DNA from: SKVR01 sp046291875
GTDB taxonomy: Bacteria > Bacteroidota > Bacteroidia > Bacteroidales > UBA7960
DNA: 64,000 bases
NCBI GenBank assembly: GCA_046291875.1
Contig: JBKBSF010000006.1
Coordinates: 1 to 64,000 of the forward strand
Direction: 5' to 3'
Below the pieces are notes generated by a model. It searched no databases. It was not told the DNA's origin and saw only the letters and a program-made list of their open reading frames with translations. Of this stretch, positions 33,598-41,769 are shown piece by piece. The position numbers were made by a program, and so were the translations under genes. Within the stretch, counting starts at the first letter, position 1, and every line of letters starts with the position of its first letter.

Positions 33598-34122
33598 ATG
33601 ACAACTCCCTCCAACCCCAAACCTTACATGAACCCTTACCTGGCGGGCTTTCTGCTGGGGCTGGTACTTCTGGCGGCCTTTGTGATTGCCGGTCGTGGAC
33701 TGGGTGCCAGCGGAGCAGTTAAGGACGCCATGGCCACGGCAGTGATCCATGCTGCACCCGAATATGCTGCCCAGAGTGGTTTTTACCAGAGCTACATCAA
33801 CGCCCCTGAGAGCCCCATGCGCAGCTGGCTGGTTTTCCTGGCCCTGGGGGTGATCATCGGAGCCTTTGCCAGTGGTGCTGCTTCAGGGCGTATGGCACTG
33901 AAAATGGAGAAAGGCCCCTCCATCACTGCCACCACCCGTGCACTGTTTGCCATTGCCGGCGGTCTGCTCTTCGGGCTGGGTGCCCAGTTCGGAAGAGGAT
34001 GCACCAGCGGTGCAGCTCTCAGTGGCATGGCGGTGCTTTCCACAGGAGGCATCCTCACCATGATGACCATCTTCGGAACCGGATACCTGGTGGCCTATTT
34101 CTTCCGCAAACTATGGATATAA
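33598..34122 (+). CDS. YeeE/YedE-family sulfur transporter, first half
   Basis: The 174-residue protein has four to five TM helices with the Sulf_transp motif FGRGCTSGAALSG; Cys135 is the only cysteine. E. coli YeeE and the Spirochaeta thermophila TsuA homologue take up thiosulfate through a path lined by conserved cysteines. Here the transporter is encoded as two halves: this short one and the 407-residue one next to it (47 bases later). That arrangement is common in the family. It follows the rhodanese lipoprotein by 81 bases. The hydrophilic loop after helix 1 (AVIHAAPEYAAQSGF) is longer than usual and probably periplasmic. Confidence 0.88.
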   Translation: MTTPSNPKPYMNPYLAGFLLGLVLLAAFVIAGRGLGASGAVKDAMATAVIHAAPEYAAQSGFYQSYINAPESPMRSWLVFLALGVIIGAFASGAASGRMALKMEKGPSITATTRALFAIAGGLLFGLGAQFGRGCTSGAALSGMAVLSTGGILTMMTIFGTGYLVAYFFRKLWI

Positions 34123-34169
34123 TCGTTTGTTGTGCAACCTTCTTTTTACTGACTTAAAATTCTGATGAT

Positions 34170-35393
34170 ATGGCTCCTTTTATTCCTGAAGGACTGGTAA
34201 ACCCCCAACTAAACCTGTTTTTTGCCCTCGTATTGGGTATTGGATTCGGCTATGTGCTGGAGCAGGCCGGGTTTTCCTCCTCCCGCAAACTGGCTGGTGT
34301 GTTTTATGGGTACGACTTTGTGGTTCTGCGGGTGTTCTTTACCGCAGGCATCACCGCCATGACCGGACTTCTCTTTTTAAGTTTTATGGGCTGGATCGAC
34401 ATGAGCCTGGTTTACATCAATCCCTTGTACCTATGGTCGGCAGTACTGGGTGGCGCTATCATGGGGCTGGGATTTATTCTGGGTGGATATTGCCCCGGCA
34501 CCAGTGTTGTGGCTGCAACAGTAGGCCGCATCGATGCCATGCTTTTCCTGGCAGGCTCAGTTATAGGGATCTTTATTTTCGGCCACTTCTACAATGCATG
34601 GGAACCCCTCTACAATGGCTACTTCGAAGGCCATCCCTTCATATACGAAACACTGGGTATGTCGCGTGCATGGTTTGCCTTTATCCTGGTGATGGTGGCT
34701 GCTGTTGCATTTGCCATTACCCAACGTATAGAAGACAACATCAACCAAACACCTGTTCATGTAATTGAGCAACGCCCTTCGTATGTGGTACCCGGCGGAT
34801 TGCTGATCCTGGCCATGGTAGCGATGCTTTTTCTGCCTCCACAGCGCAAAAGCAATGCCCGCGAGCTGAGACCTGAAGCATTGCTGGCCCAGATGCAGGA
34901 CCCTCAACGATATGTAACGGTTGAAGAAGCGGTATACAAAATCATCAAACAAGACCCCACCCTCATCCTCATTGATGTGAGAGAAACGGAGGAATACGAA
35001 CGGTTTACCCTGCCCGGGGCCATCAACATACGCACCCAGGAGATACTGGGCCGTCGCTACCGCGAATTCTTCCGCAACAGCCAGGGCAAGAGAGTTTTCT
35101 ATGGCTTTGGCGAAAGTGCTGCACAGCAGGCCTGGCTCATAGCCATGCGTGCCGGCTTCCCGGATGTATATATCCTGGAGGGTGGCCTTAACGGATTGTT
35201 CGATGAACTGTTCAACGGCAGCGAAAAGCCCGAAGATCCCCTTAACCTGGATCAGGAGTTCAGGGTAAGGTTCCTTACCCGTGCCAGGCAGATGTTTCTG
35301 GAGGGAGATGCACTGCCTCGACCCGCAGCCACCCCTACCCCCATCCGCACCCTTATTGAACTGGAAACGCCCGGTGGACGAGGCGGTTGTTAA
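34170..35393 (+). CDS. YeeE/YedE sulfur transporter half fused to a rhodanese-like domain, ending Gly-Gly-Cys
   Basis: Residues 1-185 are a YeeE/YedE half with about five TM helices and the conserved GGYCPGTS motif (Cys108). After a sixth helix (about 206-223) comes a rhodanese-like domain at about 250-350 (LILIDVRETEEYERFTLPGA). Its active-site loop reads FYGFGESAA, so the catalytic Cys is replaced by Gly (residue 312). The protein then has a Pro/Thr-rich tail ending PGGRGGC. The only two cysteines in 407 residues are Cys108 in the pore and Cys407 at the terminus. That suggests sulfur handed from the pore to the tail instead of to the rhodanese loop. This is inference; the cysteine count is direct. 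Confidence 0.9.
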   Translation: MAPFIPEGLVNPQLNLFFALVLGIGFGYVLEQAGFSSSRKLAGVFYGYDFVVLRVFFTAGITAMTGLLFLSFMGWIDMSLVYINPLYLWSAVLGGAIMGLGFILGGYCPGTSVVAATVGRIDAMLFLAGSVIGIFIFGHFYNAWEPLYNGYFEGHPFIYETLGMSRAWFAFILVMVAAVAFAITQRIEDNINQTPVHVIEQRPSYVVPGGLLILAMVAMLFLPPQRKSNARELRPEALLAQMQDPQRYVTVEEAVYKIIKQDPTLILIDVRETEEYERFTLPGAINIRTQEILGRRYREFFRNSQGKRVFYGFGESAAQQAWLIAMRAGFPDVYILEGGLNGLFDELFNGSEKPEDPLNLDQEFRVRFLTRARQMFLEGDALPRPAATPTPIRTLIELETPGGRGGC

Positions 35394-35415
35394 ACCCTTT
35401 AATCCTTTTCGACAC

Positions 35416-36030
35416 ATGCAAAACAACAGCACATTAAATACCATCAGCCTGCTTGCCTTTGCCTTTGTGGCAGTGGTGGTAATAATCAACCTTTTCACTA
35501 CCAACAATTATGGCCGATCCAACAAGGAGGTAACAGAGATGTTGGCCTCGCAACCCATGCTCAACTTCCATGAGCTGCATCATGTGCTTGCACAGAATCC
35601 TGATGAAATACTTCTCATAGACCTGAGAGAAGAAGCCGATTTCATAGCAGGCCACCTGCCGGGGGCTATCAACATCCCCCTGGCCACTTTACTGACCAGC
35701 AGCCACTTGCGCCAGCTACGACGAGCCAAAAACTCCCTCATTGTACTTTATGGCACCACCGAGGCACAGGCCCAGGGAGCCCGGTTACTCCTGCTGGCCA
35801 AGGGGTTGCAGCCCAACCTGCGTGTTCTGGGAGGTAATTACGAAATGGCCGTGCGGTATGCTACAGAGAATTTCAACCCTGCCTTTGCATCTTACAAAGA
35901 TGAAAAAGCCCGTTTTGATTACCGCAGGTTTATGGGTACAGCCAGACCCGCACAAAGCAGCAGGCCTCAACCGGCAGGCATTATACCTACCCTGCAAACC
36001 GCTGCTGCTCCGGCAGGAGGAGGGTGCTGA
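35416..36030 (+). CDS. Membrane-anchored rhodanese-like protein without catalytic Cys, ending Gly-Gly-Gly-Cys
   Basis: The ATG at 35416, 22 bases after the previous stop, is preferred to the in-frame frame opening at 35281 that runs inside the upstream gene. The 204-residue protein has one TM helix (about 10-28) and a rhodanese-like domain (about 50-150) with IDLREEADFIAGHLPGAINI. The loop reads VLYGTTEAQ, so Gly113 stands where Cys is expected. A Pro/Ala/Gln-rich flexible tail ends APAGGGC. Cys204 is the only cysteine in the protein. It closes the operon; no convincing terminator follows. A sulfur-carrier role through the tail is suggested by the repeat of this design in the preceding gene. 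Confidence 0.88.
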   Translation: MQNNSTLNTISLLAFAFVAVVVIINLFTTNNYGRSNKEVTEMLASQPMLNFHELHHVLAQNPDEILLIDLREEADFIAGHLPGAINIPLATLLTSSHLRQLRRAKNSLIVLYGTTEAQAQGARLLLLAKGLQPNLRVLGGNYEMAVRYATENFNPAFASYKDEKARFDYRRFMGTARPAQSSRPQPAGIIPTLQTAAAPAGGGC

Positions 36031-36206
36031 TCAACCTGCGGCTCCCATGAGCCCCACATCCATGCACAGCAAATGCAACCTTTCGTGCATGAGCCGGCCT
36101 GGCATGCACAGCAGATTGTTCTTTTATCAGAAAAGACATTTTTTTATTCTTTTACCCCCACGAAAGTGGTATATTTATCCCTTTTGAAAACATCAAATCC
36201 AGAGGG

Positions 36207-38708
36207 ATGAATTTTGACGGCAACACACAGCTGCGCCTTGCCTACGATTTTGTAGAACAAACCGGAACCCACGTTTTTCTTACCGGTCGTGCCGGCACAG
36301 GGAAAACCACTTTCCTGCAATTTCTGCGCAATCAGTCGGCCAAGCGTTCTGTGGTGGTAGCTCCTACAGGGGTAGCTGCCATCAATGCCGGGGGTGTAAC
36401 CATCCATTCGTTTTTCCAGATCCCTTTTGGCCCGGTGCTGCCTCACAAGCAGGTCGAAACCTCCCCACAAAACAACCGTTTTCAGAAACTCAGCAAAGAC
36501 AAGATCAACATTATACGCAGCCTTGATCTGCTCATCATTGATGAGATCAGCATGGTGCGCGCCGACCTTCTCGATGGCATTGACCAGGTGTTGCGCCGCT
36601 ACCGCAACTCCTACAAGCCTTTCGGAGGGGTGCAACTGCTGCTCATAGGCGACCTTCAGCAGCTTCCCCCTGTGGTTAAGGAGGAGGAGCGCGACTTGCT
36701 GTCGCCTTTTTACTCCAGTCTTTTTTTCTTTGGCAGCCAGGCTCTGCAGCAAACCCGGTATGTATCCATAGAACTGCAGCACATCTACCGCCAGAGCGAT
36801 CCGCAATTCATCTCGCTGCTCAACCAGGTGCGCAACAATCAGCTGACCCCGCACAGCCATCAGCTGCTCAACCAGCGCTACCTTCCGGGTTTCAACCCAA
36901 CCGACCAGGATCGATACATCACCCTTACCACCCATAACAACCAGGCCAGCCAGATCAACCAGGGGAAGCTGAATCAGCTCAAGACCCCTTCCCGGCAGTT
37001 CAGAGCCACCATTGAAGGAGAATTCCCTGAGGTGGCCTATCCTACCGAAATCAGTCTGGTGCTAAAAGAGGGCGCCCAGGTGATGTTTGTAAAAAACGAC
37101 CCCTCTCCCGACAAACGGTTTTACAACGGAAGGATCGGGACCATTGAAAGCATTGAGGAGGACTTATTATGGGTGCGTTGCCCCGGAGAAGAAGACCCCA
37201 TTGCCGTTACGCCACTGACCTGGGAAAACCGCCGGTACACCCTGGATGCCCAAACCCAGGAGATCACCGAACACGTTATGGGTACTTTCACCCAATATCC
37301 GCTGAAACTGGCATGGGCTATTACCATTCATAAAAGCCAGGGGCTCACTTTCGAAAAAGTGATCATCGATGCCAGAGCCGCTTTCGCACATGGCCAGGTG
37401 TATGTGGCGCTGAGCCGCTGCAAAACCCTGGAAGGGCTGGTGCTGAGCTCCCCCATCGATTCTTCCTCCATAAGGAGCGATCATGCCCTGAACACTTTCC
37501 ACCAGCAGATTGCCGCATCTGCTCCGGACCAAAACCAGCTCAGAATGGCCCGAACCAGCTTTCAGGCAGAGTTGCTCGAAGAGCTTTTCGACTTTAACCC
37601 CATCCATCGCCGTATGTGTCAGTTGTTGAAGATCATGCGCGAAAATGCCGCTACCACTGATGCCTCTGTAAGTGCAAAACTCAGTGCCATGGAGAGCACA
37701 CAGATCAAAGAGCTGACAGATGTGGGTGCCCGGTTTATGCCCGAGATCAACCGCCATATAACCACCTATGGAGAGGCGGAGCAGAACCTGGCTCTGCAGG
37801 AACGCATCCGGAAAGCAACCTCCTATTTTTTGCCACGGCTCAGACAGGAGGTGTTGGAGGTGCTCGAAAAGGTTTTTCTTGACAGCGACAACAAGCAGGT
37901 AAAAAAACAACTTACAGAGGCCTTCGACCGGCTTTTGCACGAGATAAAAATCAAACGCGATTGCCTGGAGGCATGCATAGAGGGCTTTCGAACCCAGTCT
38001 TACCTTGAGGTAAGGGCCAAAAGCTCCATTGAACAAACCCGCCAACGTGAGCGCAAGCCGGCACTGGATGAAGCATTGTCGGAAGAGAGCCAGCACCCCC
38101 GCCTGCTGGCAGCCATACGCCAGTGGCGCGACAAGGTTGCTCAGGAGCTCAATGTGCCCATCTACATGATATTGCCCCGCAAATCCATGACCCTCATCTC
38201 CAACCTTCTGCCCGCATCGCTGGATGCCCTGGCTGCCATCCATGGCATGGGCAAAAAGAAGGTAAATACCTATGGCCCCGACATCATCTCACTGGTACAT
38301 GAATACTGTGTTAACAACGATGTCCGGCCTAGCTATCAGGTTGCTGCGAGCAAAAGCACCACAACCAAACCCAAAAGCAATGCTGCCAGGAAAAAACCCA
38401 CAGGCGACATCAGCTTCGACCTGTTTATGCAGGGCAAATCTATTGAAGAAGTGGCCCGCCTGCGCTCCCTGGCCCGCGACACCATTGAAAAGCATCTCCT
38501 CCCATTTGTAGAGTCGGGCCTTTTACCTGCCAGCAGGGTACTGAGCCCTGAGAAATTTGCTGTTTCTGCAGCCTACTTTGAAAAATACCCCGACGGCGCT
38601 CTTTCTGATGCACGGGAGCAACTGGGTGAGGAGTTCACCTGGAGCGATCTTCGCTTTGCCAGAGCACATGCGGCTTTCGTGGCCCGTGCAAACACTCCCA
38701 ACCTCTGA
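36207..38708 (+). CDS. Pif1/RecD-like helicase with HRDC and HTH C-terminal domains
   Basis: The 833-residue protein is a superfamily 1B helicase: Walker A GRAGTGKTTF near residue 28, Walker B LLIIDEISMV, motif TIHKSQGLTFEKVIID and the VYVALSRCKTLEGL end of the helicase core. After a helical linker it has an HRDC-type domain (about 630-700, ending GMGKKKVNTYGPDII) and a C-terminal HTH_40-like region (FMQGKSIEEVARLRSLARDT) as in RecQ-associated modules. The order is standard for Bacteroidota helicases of this kind. It acts in DNA replication fork or G-quadruplex maintenance. Starts about 175 bases after the sulfur operon, with its own leader. Confidence 0.92.
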   Translation: MNFDGNTQLRLAYDFVEQTGTHVFLTGRAGTGKTTFLQFLRNQSAKRSVVVAPTGVAAINAGGVTIHSFFQIPFGPVLPHKQVETSPQNNRFQKLSKDKINIIRSLDLLIIDEISMVRADLLDGIDQVLRRYRNSYKPFGGVQLLLIGDLQQLPPVVKEEERDLLSPFYSSLFFFGSQALQQTRYVSIELQHIYRQSDPQFISLLNQVRNNQLTPHSHQLLNQRYLPGFNPTDQDRYITLTTHNNQASQINQGKLNQLKTPSRQFRATIEGEFPEVAYPTEISLVLKEGAQVMFVKNDPSPDKRFYNGRIGTIESIEEDLLWVRCPGEEDPIAVTPLTWENRRYTLDAQTQEITEHVMGTFTQYPLKLAWAITIHKSQGLTFEKVIIDARAAFAHGQVYVALSRCKTLEGLVLSSPIDSSSIRSDHALNTFHQQIAASAPDQNQLRMARTSFQAELLEELFDFNPIHRRMCQLLKIMRENAATTDASVSAKLSAMESTQIKELTDVGARFMPEINRHITTYGEAEQNLALQERIRKATSYFLPRLRQEVLEVLEKVFLDSDNKQVKKQLTEAFDRLLHEIKIKRDCLEACIEGFRTQSYLEVRAKSSIEQTRQRERKPALDEALSEESQHPRLLAAIRQWRDKVAQELNVPIYMILPRKSMTLISNLLPASLDALAAIHGMGKKKVNTYGPDIISLVHEYCVNNDVRPSYQVAASKSTTTKPKSNAARKKPTGDISFDLFMQGKSIEEVARLRSLARDTIEKHLLPFVESGLLPASRVLSPEKFAVSAAYFEKYPDGALSDAREQLGEEFTWSDLRFARAHAAFVARANTPNL

Positions 38709-38880
38709 CACACCTTGTTTCCGGGCTCTTTAGGGGTTTCGGGCATGCGTGTTTTCCCCGATACTTCAGGCCAAAAAAATTACGTGAACCACGTAAGATC
38801 ATCTTTCGTATACAATGGTGTAAATCAAAGCCTAAGGAGCTCTTTCTTATCAGAAAATCCTTATGCCATCAAATCAAGTC

Positions 38881-39528
38881 ATGAAAACCTTGCCTTATAA
38901 CCCCGACATACCTGCCACCGAAACGGCCACTGCAGTTGCCCGGCATTCCGGCACGGAACTCTACAAGCGTTATCAATATACTCAAAACCTTCTGCAGAAC
39001 AAATACCACAGCTTCATAATGAATCGTAACCAAACCGAGATTCTTCAGAAGCTCCGCGAATTGTTAAAGACTCAGAAGCTAACCGAGTTTGATTTTGCCC
39101 GGTTGATCGGACGTATCGAGAAGTGGAACAGCCTCAAAATCTCTTTTCCTGCACTATACCTTGATATCCTGGGCATCAGCCACGATGAGCTGCAACTGGC
39201 CCTGAGGGCCGACCTGAATGCTTTCCACAGGGCCATGCAGCAAAACTGGATTGCCGACAGTTTCCTGGTAGATCTGCCCTCGGGTTCGGTTAGGATTGCG
39301 TTGCCTCAGGGATTGCCTGAAACAGATGCAGTAAAGGTGGCTCGAAACTGGCAGCTAAAAACTCCTTACCGTGCCAAGTATATTACCGTGAAAGAGTTGC
39401 GCACCACGGTGATTCAACCTGACGGTCATACCTATGTATTGAGCTACCCCCCGGTGCTTTCTTTGCGCAAAGGGATATATATCCCCTCGCAAACGGGTGA
39501 GTGCCAGAATGGTTTGAAAATTCCCTGA
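38881..39528 (+). CDS. Protein of unknown function, about 215 residues
   Basis: I do not recognise a family. The most plausible starts are the ATG at 38881 or the later one at 39019 (MNRNQTEILQKL), which begins the better-conserved-looking helical part (LLKTQKLTEFDFARLIGRIE). The second half alternates short strands (RIALPQGLPETDAVKVARNW; KYITVKELRTTVIQPDGHTY). No signal peptide or TM segment is present, so it is probably cytoplasmic. An inverted repeat TACGTG-AAC-CACGTA at 38781-38795 lies about 85 bases upstream and could be an operator. It is convergent with the aminotransferase gene, three bases apart, with no terminator between them. Confidence 0.6.
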   Translation: MKTLPYNPDIPATETATAVARHSGTELYKRYQYTQNLLQNKYHSFIMNRNQTEILQKLRELLKTQKLTEFDFARLIGRIEKWNSLKISFPALYLDILGISHDELQLALRADLNAFHRAMQQNWIADSFLVDLPSGSVRIALPQGLPETDAVKVARNWQLKTPYRAKYITVKELRTTVIQPDGHTYVLSYPPVLSLRKGIYIPSQTGECQNGLKIP

Positions 39529-39531
39529 CGA

Positions 39532-40710
39532 TCAGATCTGGCAGAAAAGATCCAAAACCTTTATGAGCCGATCCACATCGCTGCGATTGTTGAAGAAGTT
39601 GCAAGAGATCCGGATTTTGCCCATACGCAACGAAGTGATTACATTGTTGCGGGCAAGAAACTCCACTGCCTCAGCATTGCTGCCCTTTTGCAGATTTACC
39701 AGCACAATACCCGAGCGTTCGTCATCCGTTTGCACCGGGCTTACAACCTCCGCCGGCAGTAGGGCCAGCTCCTTTACCAGGTAAGCTGAAATCTCCAGTA
39801 TTCTTTTCCTGATGCGCTCTCTTCCAATGTGTTCTACAAAATCCATTGCAGCATCCAGCCCGGCCAGTGCCTGGATATTCTGGGTGCCAAAATTGTACTG
39901 CCCGGCATGGCGAAACTGCCGGTAGGCAACATTTTTCTGAGTGGGGATGAAGTCGTCGGGCGGAGGCATAACCGAAAGCCAACCCGCCATGGGATTGGGA
40001 AAAGACTGCCTGAAGGAGGCACGGGTAAACAACATGGAACCGGTAATGCCTGCCAGCCCCCACTTGTGGAACGACACCGCAAGCACATCAATGTGCATCT
40101 TTTGCACATCCACTTCAAAAACGGGGAAAGCCTGTGTAGCATTTACTATGAAAAGTAACCCTTTGCTTTGGAGCATGGCTCCCAGCCCAGCCACATCGAG
40201 ACGAAAACCGCTGGCATATTGTACCTGGCTGCAGACCACCCCAAGGGTTTGGTCATCGCATGCTTCCAGGATGCTTTCAGGGGTATATCTTCCTTGCAGG
40301 GGTTTTACAAATTTCACCGGAATACCCTGGTACTCAAAAGGGATATTACTGGAAGGGAACTCATCCATCAGTGAGACAAGGTTGAAAGGTGCAGGGTGAG
40401 CAGCCTTGAGTGAGGCGGCAATAAGAGAAAAGGCGGTGGAGGTATTGGGTACAAAGGCGATATCATCGGCCTCTGCCCCAATCATAGCACCCAGCTTCTG
40501 GCGGAGGGCATCGGCCCTGTTAAGGTCTGCCAGGAAATTGGCATCACCCATGAGCATGATCTGCTCCAGGGCTTGCCGGGTAGCCTCAAAAACCCTTCGG
40601 GGCATGGGGCTCATGCCTGCACTTTGAAAATAGGCCAGATGATCGGTTACGGGAAACTGCTCGCGGATCTCTTCCCAGAATTTCTCTTCCATCATTGTAA
40701 GGTTTTGCAT
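39532..40710 (-). CDS. Class V aminotransferase (PLP-dependent, cysteine desulfurase/selenocysteine lyase-like)
   Basis: The 392-residue protein has the fold-type I pattern of class V enzymes: AYFQSAGMSPMPRRVFEA near the N-terminus, a PLP phosphate site in FVPNTSTAFSLIAAS, the aspartate motif region VVCSQVQYASG and the PLP lysine in LAVSFHKWGLAG. The C-terminal domain has RISCNFFNNRSDVDRL. Substrate is not predictable; the family includes desulfurases, kynureninase-like and isopenicillin-N-epimerase-like enzymes. It is last in the amn-holA-EVE-cvpA operon, 14 bases after cvpA. The ATG at 40695 is an alternative start. Confidence 0.88.
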   Translation of the reverse strand: MQNLTMMEEKFWEEIREQFPVTDHLAYFQSAGMSPMPRRVFEATRQALEQIMLMGDANFLADLNRADALRQKLGAMIGAEADDIAFVPNTSTAFSLIAASLKAAHPAPFNLVSLMDEFPSSNIPFEYQGIPVKFVKPLQGRYTPESILEACDDQTLGVVCSQVQYASGFRLDVAGLGAMLQSKGLLFIVNATQAFPVFEVDVQKMHIDVLAVSFHKWGLAGITGSMLFTRASFRQSFPNPMAGWLSVMPPPDDFIPTQKNVAYRQFRHAGQYNFGTQNIQALAGLDAAMDFVEHIGRERIRKRILEISAYLVKELALLPAEVVSPVQTDDERSGIVLVNLQKGSNAEAVEFLARNNVITSLRMGKIRISCNFFNNRSDVDRLIKVLDLFCQI

Positions 40711-40724
40711 TGGCAGCTGGCAGG

Positions 40725-41252
40725 TTATTCTTCGCCCATATGACGGATCCTGTCAACAGTATCTTTCACTACTATAAAATCGCGGGATGGCAGGATAGAG
40801 GGCACAAAGGCAGCCACCTTATTGTAAAGGAAACTTCCATCGCGCGTTTCGTCAGACATCAGAGAGTTGTTGCGGTTGAGATGGTTGAAAAAAATCAGAA
40901 ATACACTAAGCACAAAAGCTATTTTTAAAGCACCTGCTGCCACACCGGCCACCCTGTTAAAGATATTGAGCCCGGTAACTTTAAATATCTTTTCGATAAA
41001 CCGCGCCACAATATGTACGGCCACAATTACCAGTACAAAGCTTATAACAAAAGCAAGGATCTTAACCGCCATGGGGTTCCAGTCCATCATCTCCAGTATC
41101 ACCTTGCCGGTAATATCAGCGAAAAGCGCGGCCACAAACACCCCTGCAACCAACCCGATGAGCGATGCCGCTTCAAGGATAAATCCCCTTGAGAAACCCC
41201 TGATGGCTCCAATGGCCAAAGGAATGGCCAGAATAAAATCTACATGGTTCAT
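40725..41252 (-). CDS. CvpA family membrane protein
   Basis: The 175-residue protein has four TM helices (about 5-22, 27-48, 64-85, 105-128) with the family start MNHVDFILAIPLAIGAIRGF, the hydrophobic motif RGFILEAASLIGLVAGVFVA and VARFIEKIFKVTGLNIFNRV. CvpA was named from colicin V production; members across bacteria act in envelope maintenance. It lies 15 bases after the EVE-domain gene and 14 before the aminotransferase, in one operon. Confidence 0.88.
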   Translation of the reverse strand: MNHVDFILAIPLAIGAIRGFSRGFILEAASLIGLVAGVFVAALFADITGKVILEMMDWNPMAVKILAFVISFVLVIVAVHIVARFIEKIFKVTGLNIFNRVAGVAAGALKIAFVLSVFLIFFNHLNRNNSLMSDETRDGSFLYNKVAAFVPSILPSRDFIVVKDTVDRIRHMGEE

Positions 41253-41267
41253 AATCTGAAATATGAA

Positions 41268-41675
41268 TTACTCAGCTGCAAGCTGCAAGATGGTATCAAA
41301 CTCTTCCTGTTTCAGGGGCATTACCGAAAGGCGTGCCTGTTTTACAAGGGCAATATTCTCAAGACGTTCGTCCGATTTAATCATGGCCAGGGCAACAGGT
41401 TTCGCCAGTGCCTCGCGAGGTACCATTTCTACCACCACCCAGCGGTGGTCGTCGGTGGTTGGATCGGGGTAATGTTCTTTTACCACTTCGGCATATCCCA
41501 CAACTTCTTTATCAGACACACTGTGGTAGAACAACACCAGGTCTCCCTTCTTCATGGCTTTGAGATTATTCCGGGCCTGGTAGTTTCGCACACCATCCCA
41601 TATGGCTTTTCCTTCCTTAACGAACCGATCCCACGAATAGGCGTCGGGTTCGGATTTTACCAGCCAGTAATTCAT
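41268..41675 (-). CDS. EVE domain protein
   Basis: The 136-residue protein begins MNYWLVKSEPDAYSWDRFVK, the classic start of EVE proteins, and continues with WDGVRNYQARNNLKAMKKGD and VFYHS-like strand patterns. The EVE fold resembles PUA and YTH domains that read modified nucleotides in nucleic acids. The ATG at 41675 is chosen for that conserved start; the frame upstream to 41705 lacks support. It lies between holA (94 bases upstream) and cvpA (15 bases). Confidence 0.93.
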   Translation of the reverse strand: MNYWLVKSEPDAYSWDRFVKEGKAIWDGVRNYQARNNLKAMKKGDLVLFYHSVSDKEVVGYAEVVKEHYPDPTTDDHRWVVVEMVPREALAKPVALAMIKSDERLENIALVKQARLSVMPLKQEEFDTILQLAAE

Positions 41676-41769
41676 AATAGTGTTGGTTTTAGAGCAATGT
41701 ACCAAGCAAGGTTTGTATTCCAGCCAACCTTGGAGGTTGCCGGGGTCTTTAACCCATGCCTGCCATATT

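Noticed and set aside
37167..38243. Minus-strand open frame of 358 codons
   Set aside because: Shadow of the Pif1-type helicase core and HRDC region.
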